From assembly GCF_040939455.1 (NCBI RefSeq), contig NC_134109.1, positions 33,435,501 to 33,499,500 on the forward strand: DNA of 64,000 nucleotides. Direction: 5' to 3'. The stretch comes from Microcebus murinus. Taxonomy: Eukaryota; Chordata; Mammalia; Primates; Cheirogaleidae. This document shows positions 43,025 through 55,129 of the stretch, in pieces. The number at the start of each line of letters is the position of its first letter. Position 1 is the stretch's first letter. The notes under the pieces were generated by a model. It saw only the letters and a program-made list of their open reading frames with translations, made no database searches and was not told the DNA's origin. The position numbers and the translations under genes were made by a program.

Positions 43025-43117
43025 GGCTGGTCCGATGGTAGTTGGTTATCAGAACTTATTAACATTAGTGCCACTAAAGTTGGTATATAACCCCTTCACT
43101 GCTAAATTTGGCTGGCT
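43025..43117 (+). pseudogene. RNY4P: Y4 RNA (RNY4) retropseudogene
   Basis: The sequence starts GGCTGGTCCGATGGTAG and follows Y4 RNA almost base for base through to GGCTGGCT, including the loop and the closing 3' stem. Y RNAs are small pol III transcripts bound by Ro60, and mammalian genomes hold many retrocopies. This copy has a handful of substitutions, lacks the oligo-T terminator after the 3' stem, and begins at a target-site duplication, so it is a retrocopy and not the functional gene. An AT-rich stretch (43118-43132) leads straight into an Alu. Confidence 0.9.
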
Positions 43118-43132
43118 ATACATAAATAAATA

Positions 43133-43470
43133 CACCAGGGGCAGTGGCTCACCCCTGTAATCCTAGCACTCTGGCCCAGGCGGGCGGATTGCTCAAGGTC
43201 AGGAGTTCGAAACCAGTCTGAGCAAGAGCAAGACGCCATCTCTACTATAAACAGAAAGAAATTAATTGGCCAACTAAAAATATATAGAAAATATTAGCTG
43301 GGCATGGTGGCACATGCCTGTAGTCCCAGCTACTTGGGAGGCTAGACAGAAGGATCGCTTGAGCCCAGGAGTTTGAGGTTGCTGTGAGTTAGGCTGACAC
43401 CACAGCACTCTAGCCTGGGCAACAGAGTGAGACTCTGTCTAAAAAATAATAATAATAATAATAAATAAAT
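43133..43470 (+). mobile_element. Alu SINE, 3' half of the RNY4-Alu composite insertion
   Basis: This is a strepsirrhine-type Alu starting CAGTGGCTCACCCCTGTAAT at about 43143, with a slightly degenerate 5' edge. It carries the AT-rich middle linker and ends in an (AAT)n/(AAAT)n tail to about 43484. The direct repeat AAATGAGAGGATGG at 43012-43025 and 43485-43498 brackets RNY4 and Alu together. Confidence 0.9.
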
Positions 43471-43924
43471 AAACAAACAAAAATAAATGAGAGGATGGAT
43501 CTTGAGCCTTAACATTCCTTCTGACTCTGTGATGCTGCTATCGATTTGACTCTAATGGGATAATTCCACGTGCCATAGGGACCAACATTAGGGCAGCCAG
43601 ATGAGGTGGCTGGCAGCTTACAGTGTTTGGTAAAAGAGGTTGCCAAAATTCCACCTGGCGTCTACGAACCAAAGCCAGTCTCTCTCTCCAGCGGGCTCTC
43701 TACAGCCCCAGCAGCAGGGAAGGAGCTTCGGAGTCTGTAGGAGCAGCCTGGCAGACACCTGCTTCTAAAGGAAGGAGGGCCAGGCCCTCAAGCCTGAGGT
43801 TGGAAGGGCAGCAGTGAGTAGGGCAAGGGTCTCTCCCTGACTGAATCCTAGTGAAGGAGGAGGTTATGAGGACAGACCGAAAATGCAGTCTCACTCGCTC
43901 TCTAAAGACGCAGTGTGTGGACTG

Positions 43925-44160
43925 GTTGGACCCCCAGCTGAGGGGTCAGACTGCCTGAGTTTGAATCTTGGCTTCCACTTACCAGCTGTGTGACCTTGAT
44001 CAAAGTACTTAACCTCTCTGGGCCTCAAATGCCTCATTTGTGAAACAGGGGTGATGATAATAATAATAGTTCTCCCCCTACTGGGTTGTTGTGCAGATAA
44101 AATGTATATAGGTACTTACAAAAGTGCCAGGCACATGATGAGTGGCTGTAAGTATTGGCT
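43925..44160 (-). mobile_element. MIR SINE
   Basis: CTGCCTGAGTTTGAATCTTG, CCAGCTGTGTGACCTTGATC and AACCTCTCTGGGCCTC. Confidence 0.85.
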
Positions 44161-44164
44161 GTGA

Positions 44165-47100
44165 ATATTACTAAGATCCGAGGGAGCAAGATACAGCTTT
44201 GGGCTTGGTACACGGAGGGCATCTCTGTGTGACTGTGGGTGCACCAGCTCCTCTGACGTGCTAGAAGCAGCCCAGGAGGTGACCCCACACTGACTCTGGA
44301 GGTCTGGGGTGTATGTGGAGGCTAAAAGGCATTTCCCGGGGTATCTCGGAACTGTGTTCAAGAGACTTTGGGGGACGGTCTCACAATAGTGGCAGAACAG
44401 GCCAGAACAATACCGTGTCCTACAGGTACTGTAAGCCCCAAGCAGGCCGGGGCCGGAGGAGACTAAGTTTACACACTCAGGAGGGATCAAATCCCCAGGT
44501 CCGAGTACCCTGGAAGGGCTAAACACGACATTGTCATCCCCTTGGCTCTTTAGCGTACAAGAGTTTCTCAGATTAGCCAGCCTTTCGGCAGAGCCCAGGG
44601 GAGGAGACCTAAGTCCTAGAAGGAGCTCCTCCAGGACAGCCGCCGCAGGGGCCCTGGGCCACAGGGCAGGGATTCCAGAGAGCGCGGGGGGAAGCCCCCG
44701 GAAAGGCGATCTGCGTCAGCTTCGCCTCAGGGCCCCTGGGCCCGGCACTGACAGCATTCCCACGGCCACAGGGCTGCCCCCTTCCCTCGTGGACCAAGGG
44801 ACCTTACTGCCCGTGACGGTCTCAACCTCGTGGGACTTGGCTGCCCCCTAGTGGCCACTGCGCAGAAGTTCTCTTAAAGTGACAGCACGATGATTTTATA
44901 ATAGTGTTTGGATGATGCTTTCAGTTATAAGGGACTGTGAGAGCTATTATAGTGTAGCTTTTCTACCTGAGCATGCCACCCACCAACCCATAGTCATCAG
45001 CCACCTCGAGCATCCCCCCTGCCCTCCACAGCACAGTGCACCCCGGCCATCTCCCACATCCACCTTCCCAAGTCCTTTGGCTCCTTGAGTTTTTCCCAAT
45101 GGGCAGAGGAAAGGCTCCTGGAGCCTGGAGAAGCCCCAGAGGAAGGCGGCCTGAGGTCTGGCTCCTCGGGGTCTGGGGCCTCGCTCCATCTCTCTTAAAA
45201 CCAAACATTATGCACACCATCTCCGCAAACCGGCTCAAGGTCTGCCCTCTCTCTGCTGCAGCTGAAGGCAATCACACTGGCCGCTGTGTTTTAAGAGGCA
45301 TTACTGATTGTCCCTATAGCCAGGGCCCAGGGACAGTGAAACCTCAGCAGGGCAAGTTACAGAGCTCCCCATACCTTCAAAGGTCCCACAGCCATGGTCC
45401 CTGGTCTTTGATTCCTAGCTCCCTTTGCCTAGATCATCATGGAAAACCCCAAGGTAAAGCCCAAATCCTCCCCCTTTCTCAGCAACTAGGGCAGAGATCC
45501 TGTCGGACCCAATAATATTCTTCCTTGTGTGGAGAATTTCTCAGGGACTGCTGTTCTGATTATCTTTCCGGAGGAAAAGGTAATTTGAGAGTCATACTGA
45601 ATATTTTAAATGTTAGATATTGAGTTTGTTTTGGGTTTTGATGTGTTTAGTAAACCACTTAGGTATGTTTTGTTTCAGGCAGTGTACACCAGCTATGAAA
45701 ATGTTTTCATCTCTAGTATTAGCTACTAGTTAATTGTTACTGTTGGAAACGACCCAGACAAGACAAAGCAGTTGAGCTAGTTGGGATGATGTCCTTCCTT
45801 AAGGTACGGAGAGGGGAGACCTGCCTCCCAGGGACCAACGTCAGGGAGGACGGAAGGGGGTTGGGGAAACTGGGCTGCCCTCATGGACAAGAGCTGGGCC
45901 TGGACAGCTCTGAACCCACTTCAAGGCACAAAGTAGGTTTGGAGCAGTGGGCATGTTGTTGCTGACCCTGTGGGCTTCCTCCCACACCCATGGAAGTCTC
46001 AGCAGGAACCCTGCTCAGACAGGTCATGACCCAAGGCCAGGGAGAATGCCAGATGCTGAGACATGGACAACAGGAGGAAAGATGCGGTGAGACAGGGGAT
46101 TGGGTCCACTTCCTTCTTTCTTTACCACAAATATTTTAGCCTCCCCTCCCCTCCTTTTTTAGAAAAAAATTGCCTGGTGTTGAGCATTCAATTCCATTAG
46201 ACCATATGGGTGGGAAGAGGTGGGTTTAAAATCTTTGAATTCCTCCAACTATTGCAGGAGCCATCCACAATACCCATCCCAGGGCCCACTTGTTTGGATG
46301 CTTCTGGGCAGAGTGACGGCCACACACTCACCCTAGCTGGAAGGAAGCAATACCCACTGAGATGGAAGAAACATTGTGGGGCTTAAAGGAAGAAGCTGCA
46401 TTGGCACAAACCTCAGGCTCCACACCCTTCCTTTCTCAGCACTTCCCTCCCAGCTGTGCTGATATTTGCCACTCCTGTCTCTTCTGACTTGCCACTTCCT
46501 CTTTTCTGTTCTTTGGGCACCCTGATGCCCACTTTCCCTCCTCGTTCCCCAGTTTGGCCACGGACACAGCCCCTCCCCACCTCTCACTCCTGGGCCCTTC
46601 AGAGCTCACTCTTCTGCCAGCACCATGGGTGCCTGGACAGGGCTGGGCTGGGGAAGCAGAGCCCTAAAACACAGTGTCTCTCTGTTGTGAACAAGCTGGC
46701 TGCAGAGAGTAGAGGGCAGGGTGGTCACAGGTAAAAAAGTAATTACAAAATCATGTCATAAGTACTACCCTAGAGGCTTCTATGGATGTCCACTGAATTT
46801 TTTTTAATTTGATCTTGCAGACAAATGGCCTCTCCCAGCCCCTTTTTGTCCCCTTCCTTCTGCCTGAGACATTGTTTTCAGAGAATGTGACAAACACACT
46901 GATGATGACAGGGCAGAAAAATGCAAAAAGCCTGGGTTTTGATGGCAGTGCGGAGCCATCGTATTGACCCTGGAATCACTTACCTCTAGACTTCTTTTTA
47001 AGTAAATGACAACATCTCTCTTGGGTTTAAGCCACTGTTGGTTGACTTTTTGCCTCCTTACAGCCAAAGCATTCAAACCGGTACACATTAGCTTCCATGC

Positions 47101-48282
47101 ATGAGAGAAGTTAGGGTGGATTTGGGGATGGACGAATGACAGTTCTGGTGATTAGCCTGGGAAGGCCCACCTTCTCTGTGGAGAGGGAAAGTCCTGTGGT
47201 GGATGGGCTTCACCTTTATTCGTGTAACTTATTCAGCTGACACGTATGGTGTGGCACCCAGGCACCAGGCATCCGCAGCGAGCTGTGTGTCTAAAATCAA
47301 GAGCAAACCCACACATGGTCCCTGTTCTCAGGAAGCTCCGAGTCCAGTGAGGGAGCAGGACGCTACCCTAATAGCAACCCTAGCAAGTGTGCCATTAGAC
47401 ACAGGGCTGAGCATACGCAGGGCAGGTGCAGATGCTGTGAGCACACACAGTGCACGTGGTGTAACGCCTGCGAGCCAGAAAGACCTCCATGAGACAGGGC
47501 CCTTTAAGCTGAGCACTGAAGGAGGAGGAAGAGGGGTGAATCAGGCAGATGCCGGCCAGGACTGGGAGTAGAGGGCAGAGCAATGCATGCAAAGACCAGT
47601 GGGGCAGGAGGGAACCAAGGCAGCGGGAGAGCCCAGAGAGGAGCAGCCTAGAGTTGAAGCTGGTTGAAAAGGTTGCCTCTGGTGCTTCCCCAAATCTAGT
47701 CTTCCCGTTTCCCACCCTCTCCCTGCTTTGCTCATCCCACACTGCCCCCAGGAACCATGTGTCCTCAAGGCCCTTTGACTGAATTTCTCCCCTTGTGGGT
47801 TTCTACCCAGACTTGCCTTCCCTCCCTCCCCACTCCATACAACCCTCCCCCTTTTCCTCAGAGGGACTAGAGAACTGCATCTTAAACACAGAGCAAAAAC
47901 GGAGGTGGGGCAAGGGCAATATACGTAACCTTAACATTTGTACCCCCATAATATGCTGAAATATAAACAAATAAAAATAAATAAATAATAAACTAAATAA
48001 TTTTTTTAAAAAATCAGCCTATGGTTGGTAGCATTCAGACAGCAAGCAAAGGATTTTAGGCAGGAGGAGGGCCCCGGACATTATACCTCCCACACAGCAG
48101 CCTCCTTGCCTCCTCCCTCTTCTCTGCTAGGAGGTGTCTGGCCACTCCCTTTCTCTCCTAGACATACCACTTTCTTCTCTTCAGCCACTCAACTCAGAGG
48201 GCTCCTTAGCCCAGTTTCTCTCAGCAGCAGTGCCCCAGGCTGTGTGGCAGGGCTGGACCACCTCCCATGAACTGACTTTAAA
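44165..48282. other. Repeat-poor intergenic block holding the CTCF motif
   Basis: This is the longest stretch between the genes with few recognisable young repeats. It contains the CTCF motif, some L2-like debris (about 47190-47560) and an A-rich run (47950-48010). No gene was recognised. Confidence 0.4.
44839..44857 (-). promoter_or_regulatory. Candidate CTCF binding site
   Basis: The minus strand reads TGGCCACTAGGGGGCAGCC, which matches the core CTCF motif (CCASYAGRKGGCRS) throughout. It lies in unique, fairly GC-rich sequence between TMEM229B and PLEK2. Occupancy is inferred only from the motif. Confidence 0.6.
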
Positions 48283-48340
48283 AAGTCTAAGGATTCCTTG
48301 AGTTAGAGCAGCTATTAAAAAAGAGAGAGAGAGAGAGAGG

Positions 48341-48718
<378 letters not shown>

Positions 48719-48930
48719 GAAACCAGCCTGAGCAAGAGTGAGACCCTATCTCTACAAAAAAGAAAAATGTGGTGGCATGTGCTAGTAGTCCCAGCTACTT
48801 GGGAGGCTGAGGCAGGAGGATCACTTGAGCCCAGGGATTTGAGGTTGCTGTGAGCTAGGCTGATGCCACATCACGCTTCGCTACCAGGGCAACAGAGCAA
48901 GACTCTGCCTCAAAAACCAACCAAACAAAC
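48719..48930 (+). mobile_element. 5'-truncated Alu abutting the previous one
   Basis: It begins GAAACCAGCCTGAGCAAGAG directly after the poly(A) of the upstream Alu and ends in an (AAAC)n tail. AAAGTCTAAGG occurs at about 48284 and 48932, possibly framing the whole compound. Confidence 0.85.
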
Positions 48931-48964
48931 AAAGTCTAAGGCTGTGGGGGTCCAGTGGGGGGAC

Positions 48965-49140
48965 CCAGCTTTGGAATCAGACAGCTTTGGGCGTGAGGCC
49001 AAAGCACGGCCTGCGGCCTGACCTGGGGCCACATGTAGCTTCTCTAAGCTTCAGTTGCTTCATCTGCAAAATGGGAGTAAGATTGTTCTCTTTACACAGA
49101 TGCTGTGACGATTAGAAATAAAAATGTATAAATGACGGAC
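48965..49140 (-). mobile_element. MIR SINE
   Basis: CTTCAGTTGCTTCATCTGCA and ATGCTGTGACGATTAGAA. Confidence 0.7.
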
Positions 49141-49312
49141 AAAGATGAGGTGTTTAAACCTGAGCTAGGGCTCAAGCTCACATCAAGAGTCCAGGAATTA
49201 TCAGTCCAATCTCAATCTCAAATATTTTTCCCTATTCATGCACTCCCATTTTTCAGACAGTGAGTCCTGGTTTTCAATTTGGAAAGCGTGGTGATCCCTA
49301 TTAGTCTAGAGT

Positions 49313-49492
49313 TGTGTTGTTCAATTTGCTAGCCACTGGCCACATGTAGCTGAATTTTAATTAAAATGAAATATTTAAACTTCAGTTCCTCACACTAGCC
49401 ACATTTTAGTGCACACTAGCATTAGTGGTATTGAACAGAATAGATATAGAACATTTCCATAAACAGAGAAGGTTCTATTGGACAACACTGGC
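49313..49492. mobile_element. MER5/MER20-type hAT-Charlie MITE
   Basis: GCTAGCCACTGGCCACATGT, ATAGAACATTTCCATAAAC and the terminal TCTATTGGACAACACTGG match the common hAT MITE layout. Confidence 0.75.
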
Positions 49493-49814
49493 TTAGAAAA
49501 AAGGGCCCAAAGGGCCATGTGTAAATAGGAGGTCTGTTTATTGTGCTTGTTATCCCACTCCTGGGCCAAGATGCAGACTGGGACCAGCCGGCAGTTAGAG
49601 AAGCCCGGGAGGTTGGCCTATGTGCGTGTGTGCAGGCACATGCAACAGTACAGGTATGTGTGGGTGTGCTTGCATGTAAGCATGTACCTGTGCACATATA
49701 TACAGATAGTAGCCTGGGTCCAGCCTGTGAGCCTTTTAGATGAGATCAGCCACATTACCACTTGCAGAGCTGGACCTGGTATGAGCCCTAAGGTTCAGAG
49801 GTCCTGAACCTGCC

Positions 49815-49905
49815 CTATCTGACCTCCCACACCTGTGGTTGTTTAAGCCACTTAGTCTATGGTACTTTATTACAGCAGCCCCAGCTGACCAAACTGGTAG
49901 TGGTA
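49815..49905 (+). mobile_element. Fragment of an MLT1-like LTR 3' end
   Basis: GTTTAAGCCACTTAGTCTAT and TACTTTATTACAGCAGCCCC resemble the last part of the element at 40157-40590. Confidence 0.55.
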
Positions 49906-50369
49906 ATACAAATGGGCTTCGCAGGGAGTTTGCTCCAGGCCTCACCTGGGCGGCCCCACACCAGGTCTGCGCTCTGCAAGTGAGCACCTCTGCATCTCTC
50001 ACTCACAGGTATTTCATTCTCTCAAGTTGTTCCTGGTCATGGAGAAAATATAGACTGTTCTCCACCAGGCCTATTTCTCAGAGATCTAAGCATCATAGGT
50101 GATGGACTTCCTCCCCATATCCACTTCCAGAAGCCAGCAATATCCTGAGGAGGCCACCCGAGGGCACCCTAGAGCATTTCAGTTCTGCAGGGCCAGGAAG
50201 ATCCCTGGAATTGTGTGGCCCTCTGAAAAGCCTCCATCTCCTGCATTCATTCATCCAGTCAGTCCTGCCTTCCACTCAGAAGTCCTTGGAGCAGCAGGCC
50301 TCTGCGCTGGGCTGCTCCTTGGGAGGTCATCTCCGTAGAATGTGATACACTATTTCAGTGCACCTCACA

Positions 50370-50540
50370 GGTTCAGAGCCTGGAGTTTGGAATGAGACCT
50401 AAACAACCTTGGCAAGTCACTTAACCTGTTTCTTCACCTGCAGGTATGAAGAATAACAGCACCTACCTCACACAGCTGTTGGGATTAAGGGACAATTCAG
50501 CACAGTGCCCCAAGCATGCCAGCTATCGTTATTATTGATG
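50370..50540 (-). mobile_element. MIR SINE
   Basis: CTTGGCAAGTCACTTAACCT and ACAGCTGTTGGGATTAAGG. Confidence 0.75.
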
Positions 50541-52399
50541 TTAAGCTATGGTGACAGAGTGCTGGTGGCTTTCCCATGTGGGTCTGAGGTGGTCTGAGGG
50601 ACAAGCAGGATGATGCTGGAGTGGGGAGGACCTTCTGGGTGTTGGCCTTACTCAGCCCTTGGGGTGGCCTGCCTCATTTGGACACTTGGACTCACCCTTT
50701 CATTTCTCCCTTCCTATGCCAATCACAGGTCACCTCGAGGGGAAAGAGGGAGGGAGGGAAGAGGAGTCTATGCTCTGGTCTCTGGTTGGCGGTGGCCACA
50801 CATCTGAGGGCTGGATAGCTCATCACACCTCTGAACATAGCGCCTTGCCCTGGAAAAATGAAATTATCTGTCAAGGGCAATAAGCTGACTGATGGTGGTC
50901 ATTGGAAACAGAAGTCACAGTCACTACTGGAGCATGGAACACCCTGACTTGGGATAGGAAGAGCCGATCTGAATAACCTCAGAAATCCACTGCCAGTCTT
51001 ATCCTAATAATGACAACTAAAATAGTAATAGTGGCAATAATTTTTAAAACCCGCAATTTTTCTATTATCATTTTTCTTCTTGCTACAGCAATAAGCAATA
51101 ACTTATTCAGAATTCGATAGTTAGCAACCTCACTCATGCAAAACAAAGTACAGAACCAGAAATCAGGCAAACCAGAGAAAGCCTGGAGAAACTGCGCTTT
51201 GTATTCTTTTATGTGCTGGTCAACCAGGTACGGCCACAGGGGAGACATGGGAGAGGTTCAGGAAAACAAACTGTGCTACACTCACTCAAAAATCCTAGGT
51301 ACGAGAGGCACAGCTCGCCACGCAGGGCCACGTGGGAAAGACACCAAGGGTGGTCGGGAGGCAGGAGCCAGGGGAAAGCATTAGGTCAGAGTTTTATTGG
51401 GGCTTCTGGGGGAAAGGTAAAGTGGGGCAAATGGTTTTGATTAGCTAGTTTGAATAATTTCAGGGGGCTCTAAGCTATAGGGGTGGTCCCTTGTTGCCTG
51501 GCACCTGGCCCTGGGATGATTAAGACAGAGAAATATTGTCTCCTGGGGTGTATGGGCCAGATAGAGAAGGGATGGCTCAGGATTGGTTACTTTATATATC
51601 AGAAGCATATTCCCAGCTGAGCTCTTGCTTTTTCTAAGAATTGGCTAGCCCTTGGGAGAGGCAGTCTCTCCACAGCTAGGGAGTTTTTAAGATGTCAAGA
51701 TATTATGTCAAGACAGAAAATAAAAAACATGCACATGACCGACTGGATACCAGTCAGATGCCATTTATCCGCATCTTGAACACCATTCTAAAAACCCCGG
51801 TTATTTGTCTATCAGATTGTAAGCAATTTATAGAGTAGCTATAGAGCTGGGCAGCCTAATGGCAATGAGAAGTGGCAGGTGGCAGTAAGGGAGGAGAGAG
51901 AAAAACTATGAAGAGCAGACCAAGAACCCACAAAGCACAGTGGCCTGGGTCCATTTCAGAGGCAAAACATTCAAGGACTTCTCTGTAGTTCCTGCATAAT
52001 TCCAGGCTCTTACCAATGGCTCAGAACACACATCTCTAGACATCTGACAGGCGAGTGATCCAATGGTTAGGATTGTTCCTAAAGGCCAACTTCCATCCTT
52101 CCATCCACCCAGTCTCATGCTGTCCTTGGCATTTCTGAGAGACGCAGTGTTACCTCCCTGCTGTCATCACCTTTTCTTTTTGCCCATGGAGGAGACAGCT
52201 CAGAAAGAGGAGCCCCAGCCTGGGTGTCTGAAGGCCTGACTGTGACTTCCACAAATCATTCACTCAACATTTATCCTTTGAGTTCCTACATTGGGGCTCG
52301 GTTTCCTCCTTTGTAAAGTGAAGGTCAATCTACATGAGCTCACAGTGGGATAGTCCAGATGTTCAGGGAGAGGCTGTCTGGGGCTGGTCAATAATGATC
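50541..52399. other. Unassigned intergenic sequence
   Basis: No repeat family, gene or RNA recognised. Confidence 0.4.
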
Positions 52400-52510
52400 A
52401 GGAACATCTTCACAGATGTACCATCCCCCAGGTGTTTTCTAAGTGCTTTACATGGTTAGCTTTGTTGAGTCTTCTCAACAACTCTATGGGAATCAGGCAT
52501 TTGCCAGGGG
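52400..52510 (+). mobile_element. MIR SINE fragment
   Basis: TTTTCTAAGTGCTTTACATG and TCTCAACAACTCTATGGG. Confidence 0.6.
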
Positions 52511-52634
52511 CACCTGCTCTTCAAAGGGCCCTGTGCCTGTTTTAGTGCTCTGCAGTTAATGTCTTGAAATTTGCACCAATTTTGCACCAGTACCTGCAAG
52601 GTATGTGACTGGTTGGGTTCAAGGTATCTCTGTT

Positions 52635-52678
52635 GCCTTGAATCCAGTCTGGCTAAAAAAAAAAAAAAAAAAAAAAAA
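52635..52678 (+). mobile_element. Miniature retroposed fragment: 20 nt plus poly(A)
   Basis: GCCTTGAATCCAGTCTGGCT followed by about 24 A residues is flanked by a perfect 14-bp direct repeat AAGGTATCTCTGTT (52621-52634 and 52679-52692). The structure is that of an extremely 5'-truncated L1-mediated insertion. The source RNA was not identified. Confidence 0.85.
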
Positions 52679-52734
52679 AAGGTATCTCTGTTAGTGGAGC
52701 TGAGTAGCTTGCGCAGGATCAAGGTCATCTAAAT

Positions 52735-52870
52735 CCTTGCCACTCAAGGTGTGGTCCCTGAGCAATAGCATCAGCCTCATCCCAGAGCCTGTTGGAAATG
52801 CTGAGTCCCAGGCCTAGCACAGACCTCCAGAGTCAGATCTGCACTTACTAAGATCAGATCCAGAGCCTGT
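52735..52870. mobile_element. MER5-type hAT MITE, partial
   Basis: GGTGTGGTCCCTGAGCAATA and CCTGTTGGAAATGCTGAGTC are hallmark phrases of the MER5 group. The right end is lost. Confidence 0.65.
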
Positions 52871-55129
52871 TCTCTCAATCATTGTTTGCTATTTTATTCT
52901 ATTTCTGCATTTACTGAAAACACATTCTTAATTGCACAGGAAAAGACCTCAATTTCAGATCTTCAAGTGAGAGAGATTCACCTTCACCCTGCTGTGGAAG
53001 CTGAGCAAGGCCCCAAATCTCCAAACAGCATGGGTGGGTGCACATTGGGCAGGAAGAAGACCCTGCAGTTGAGACATCCACCACTCTAGGCCTGACTAGG
53101 GGCAAGATTTCAAGAGGTGGTGCCGTACACTCTCAGGGCACCTGCACGACTGAGTGTGTGCCTCCTTAAATTTTGCACCCTAGGCTCCTCTCTTGGAGTC
53201 ATGGCCCTGGTGAGGGTGGGATGTCTCCATTAGCTGGCTATCACATGCTGTTCTGCTGTTTGGGGCCCTTAGAAGCCTCATGCTCCAGTTTTTGGAATTC
53301 CTGGTTAGAGTAGCTCCTACAGGGAACTCCGAAAAGGGGCATGATTGCTCAGAATCAGAATTCAGTCCTCCCACCAGATCTTCCCATCTTTAGTCCCAAG
53401 AAGTCTGCAGTACCCCCGACCCCTCGAGTGGGCCTCTTACTTCACAGCTATGCCTTGGGGATTGTTGGGGCTGGCTTCACCCCTCTTAATCTCTCTAGCA
53501 AACTGCTCATCTGGCTACACAGGTGGAGACTCCCAGGGGCAGAGCTGGGGTGTGGACTGGGGGTGCTGTGATACCAGCCTTGGCGTGCAGGTGGGAGGCC
53601 AGGCTGGAGATTGGCCAGTCACATCACCTGGGAGTGGGGGCGGATCTTCAGCCAGCACACAGCTGTTGTTGGAGTTGAAGGGGCCCTTCCCTAAGGAGGG
53701 CTGAGAAGCTCAGGGATTTTCCAGGGCCAAGGTTCCCAGAGCCAACTGACCTTCAGAACCACCTTAGAATAAGGATTCCCCAATGCATGAATCAGAATCT
53801 CCTGGGCACGGACATGGTCCCTGCTATCTTTCCATGAAATAGAAAAAAAGTGCTTGCTCGGGGCACACGCCATCCTGCTGGGATGTGGTTTGGCAAATAG
53901 GGCCGTTAAGTGGAGAAAAATCCCTCTTTCTTTTGAGGAGCGCAGCCCTGTTATGGTGGTGGCACCGCCTTGGATTGTGGAACTTGGACTGCACTTCCGG
54001 CCCCGTTTGCCTTCTTAGCTGGGTCCCCTCAGTGCAGGAAGCAACTTGCGCTGTTGTGAGTGGCGGCCCCGGGTGGGGCTGGTACACGCTCTGCAGGCGA
54101 TTTTGATGACCCTTCAGGTGGGAGCCTCTGAGGCTTGGAGAGCCCATGGGACCAGAAGGATACTCAGGGGTCAGTAATGTGACACCACAGCTTTCCTGTG
54201 TGAGGGTTCCTCAGATATCCCCAGGCCAGTGCTCTGGCCTTCTCTTTTTTACCCATTCAAAACAAGCAAAAGGAAAGCCTACCTTCCTGGAATAACATCA
54301 AGGAAGGAGAGAGGGAGTGGGAGTCGGGAGGGGCCCTTATCTACATCCAACAGGTTCAGCCCTGCCTGCCCACACAGCTGAGTCATGAGCATCCTGCTCC
54401 ACCCCAGCCCTGGGGCCAAGACATCTGCCAAGGGGCATTGCTCCTTCCAGGCTGGGCTCTGGGGAGGTAGGGAAGCAGGAGCCTGGGCTCTCATCCCCAG
54501 CACAGGCTTGCTGAGCACCCTGGATGGTAACAACCCTCTCAAGGTGTTCCAGCTTTTTCAGTGGAACAGGCAGGCGGGTTTCAGGCTCTTAATTCGAGGG
54601 AGAGGGCACCCAGCCTTCCAGGTCAGGGGCCTGTTCCAAGCCATGTGGTCCTTCTGGCATTTCCCTGTAGCCTCATGGTGTGAGGGGCAGCTGGATGGAG
54701 AAGTGAGCGTATCGGGTCAGCTTTCACTAAGCTACAGTGTGTGAACCCCAACCCACCGCCACCAAATCACCGCGTGTCCAACAACACAGGCTGACTTCTC
54801 ACACTGGCCGAAGCTCCTTCCCAAATTGTCTTCATACACGGACTCAACGTCAGGAGCAGCCGCTGTCTGGGCCATGCTGGGCTTGGGGCACAACATGGTG
54901 GTGCCAGGCAGTGGCGCCTACAGCTGCCGCCAGGATGTGCAGCTGACGTTCCGTCATTCCAAGCAAGTCACAGGACCACAGCTCAGTCGATGGGGCAGGG
55001 AAGAATAATTCTATCATGATGGTAAGGCGATGAATAATTGAGAACACTGATGCAATCTACTGCAGTGGGCCTCTGCCTCAGGCCGAAAAGATTCCTTCAC
55101 AGGAAGAGAGAACATGACTTAGCCAAGGG
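52871..55129. other. Unassigned intergenic sequence
   Basis: A weak MER5-like patch near 53720-53830. Open frames here are short, overlap on both strands and are not recognisable. Confidence 0.4.

Larger units (their letters stand above)
42945..43550 (-). mobile_element. MIR-like SINE split by the RNY4-Alu composite
   Basis: The left part is TGAATAAGTTATTTCATCTC to 43025. The right part resumes with GATGGATCTTGAGCC after 43494. The composite insertion lies between. Confidence 0.55.
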
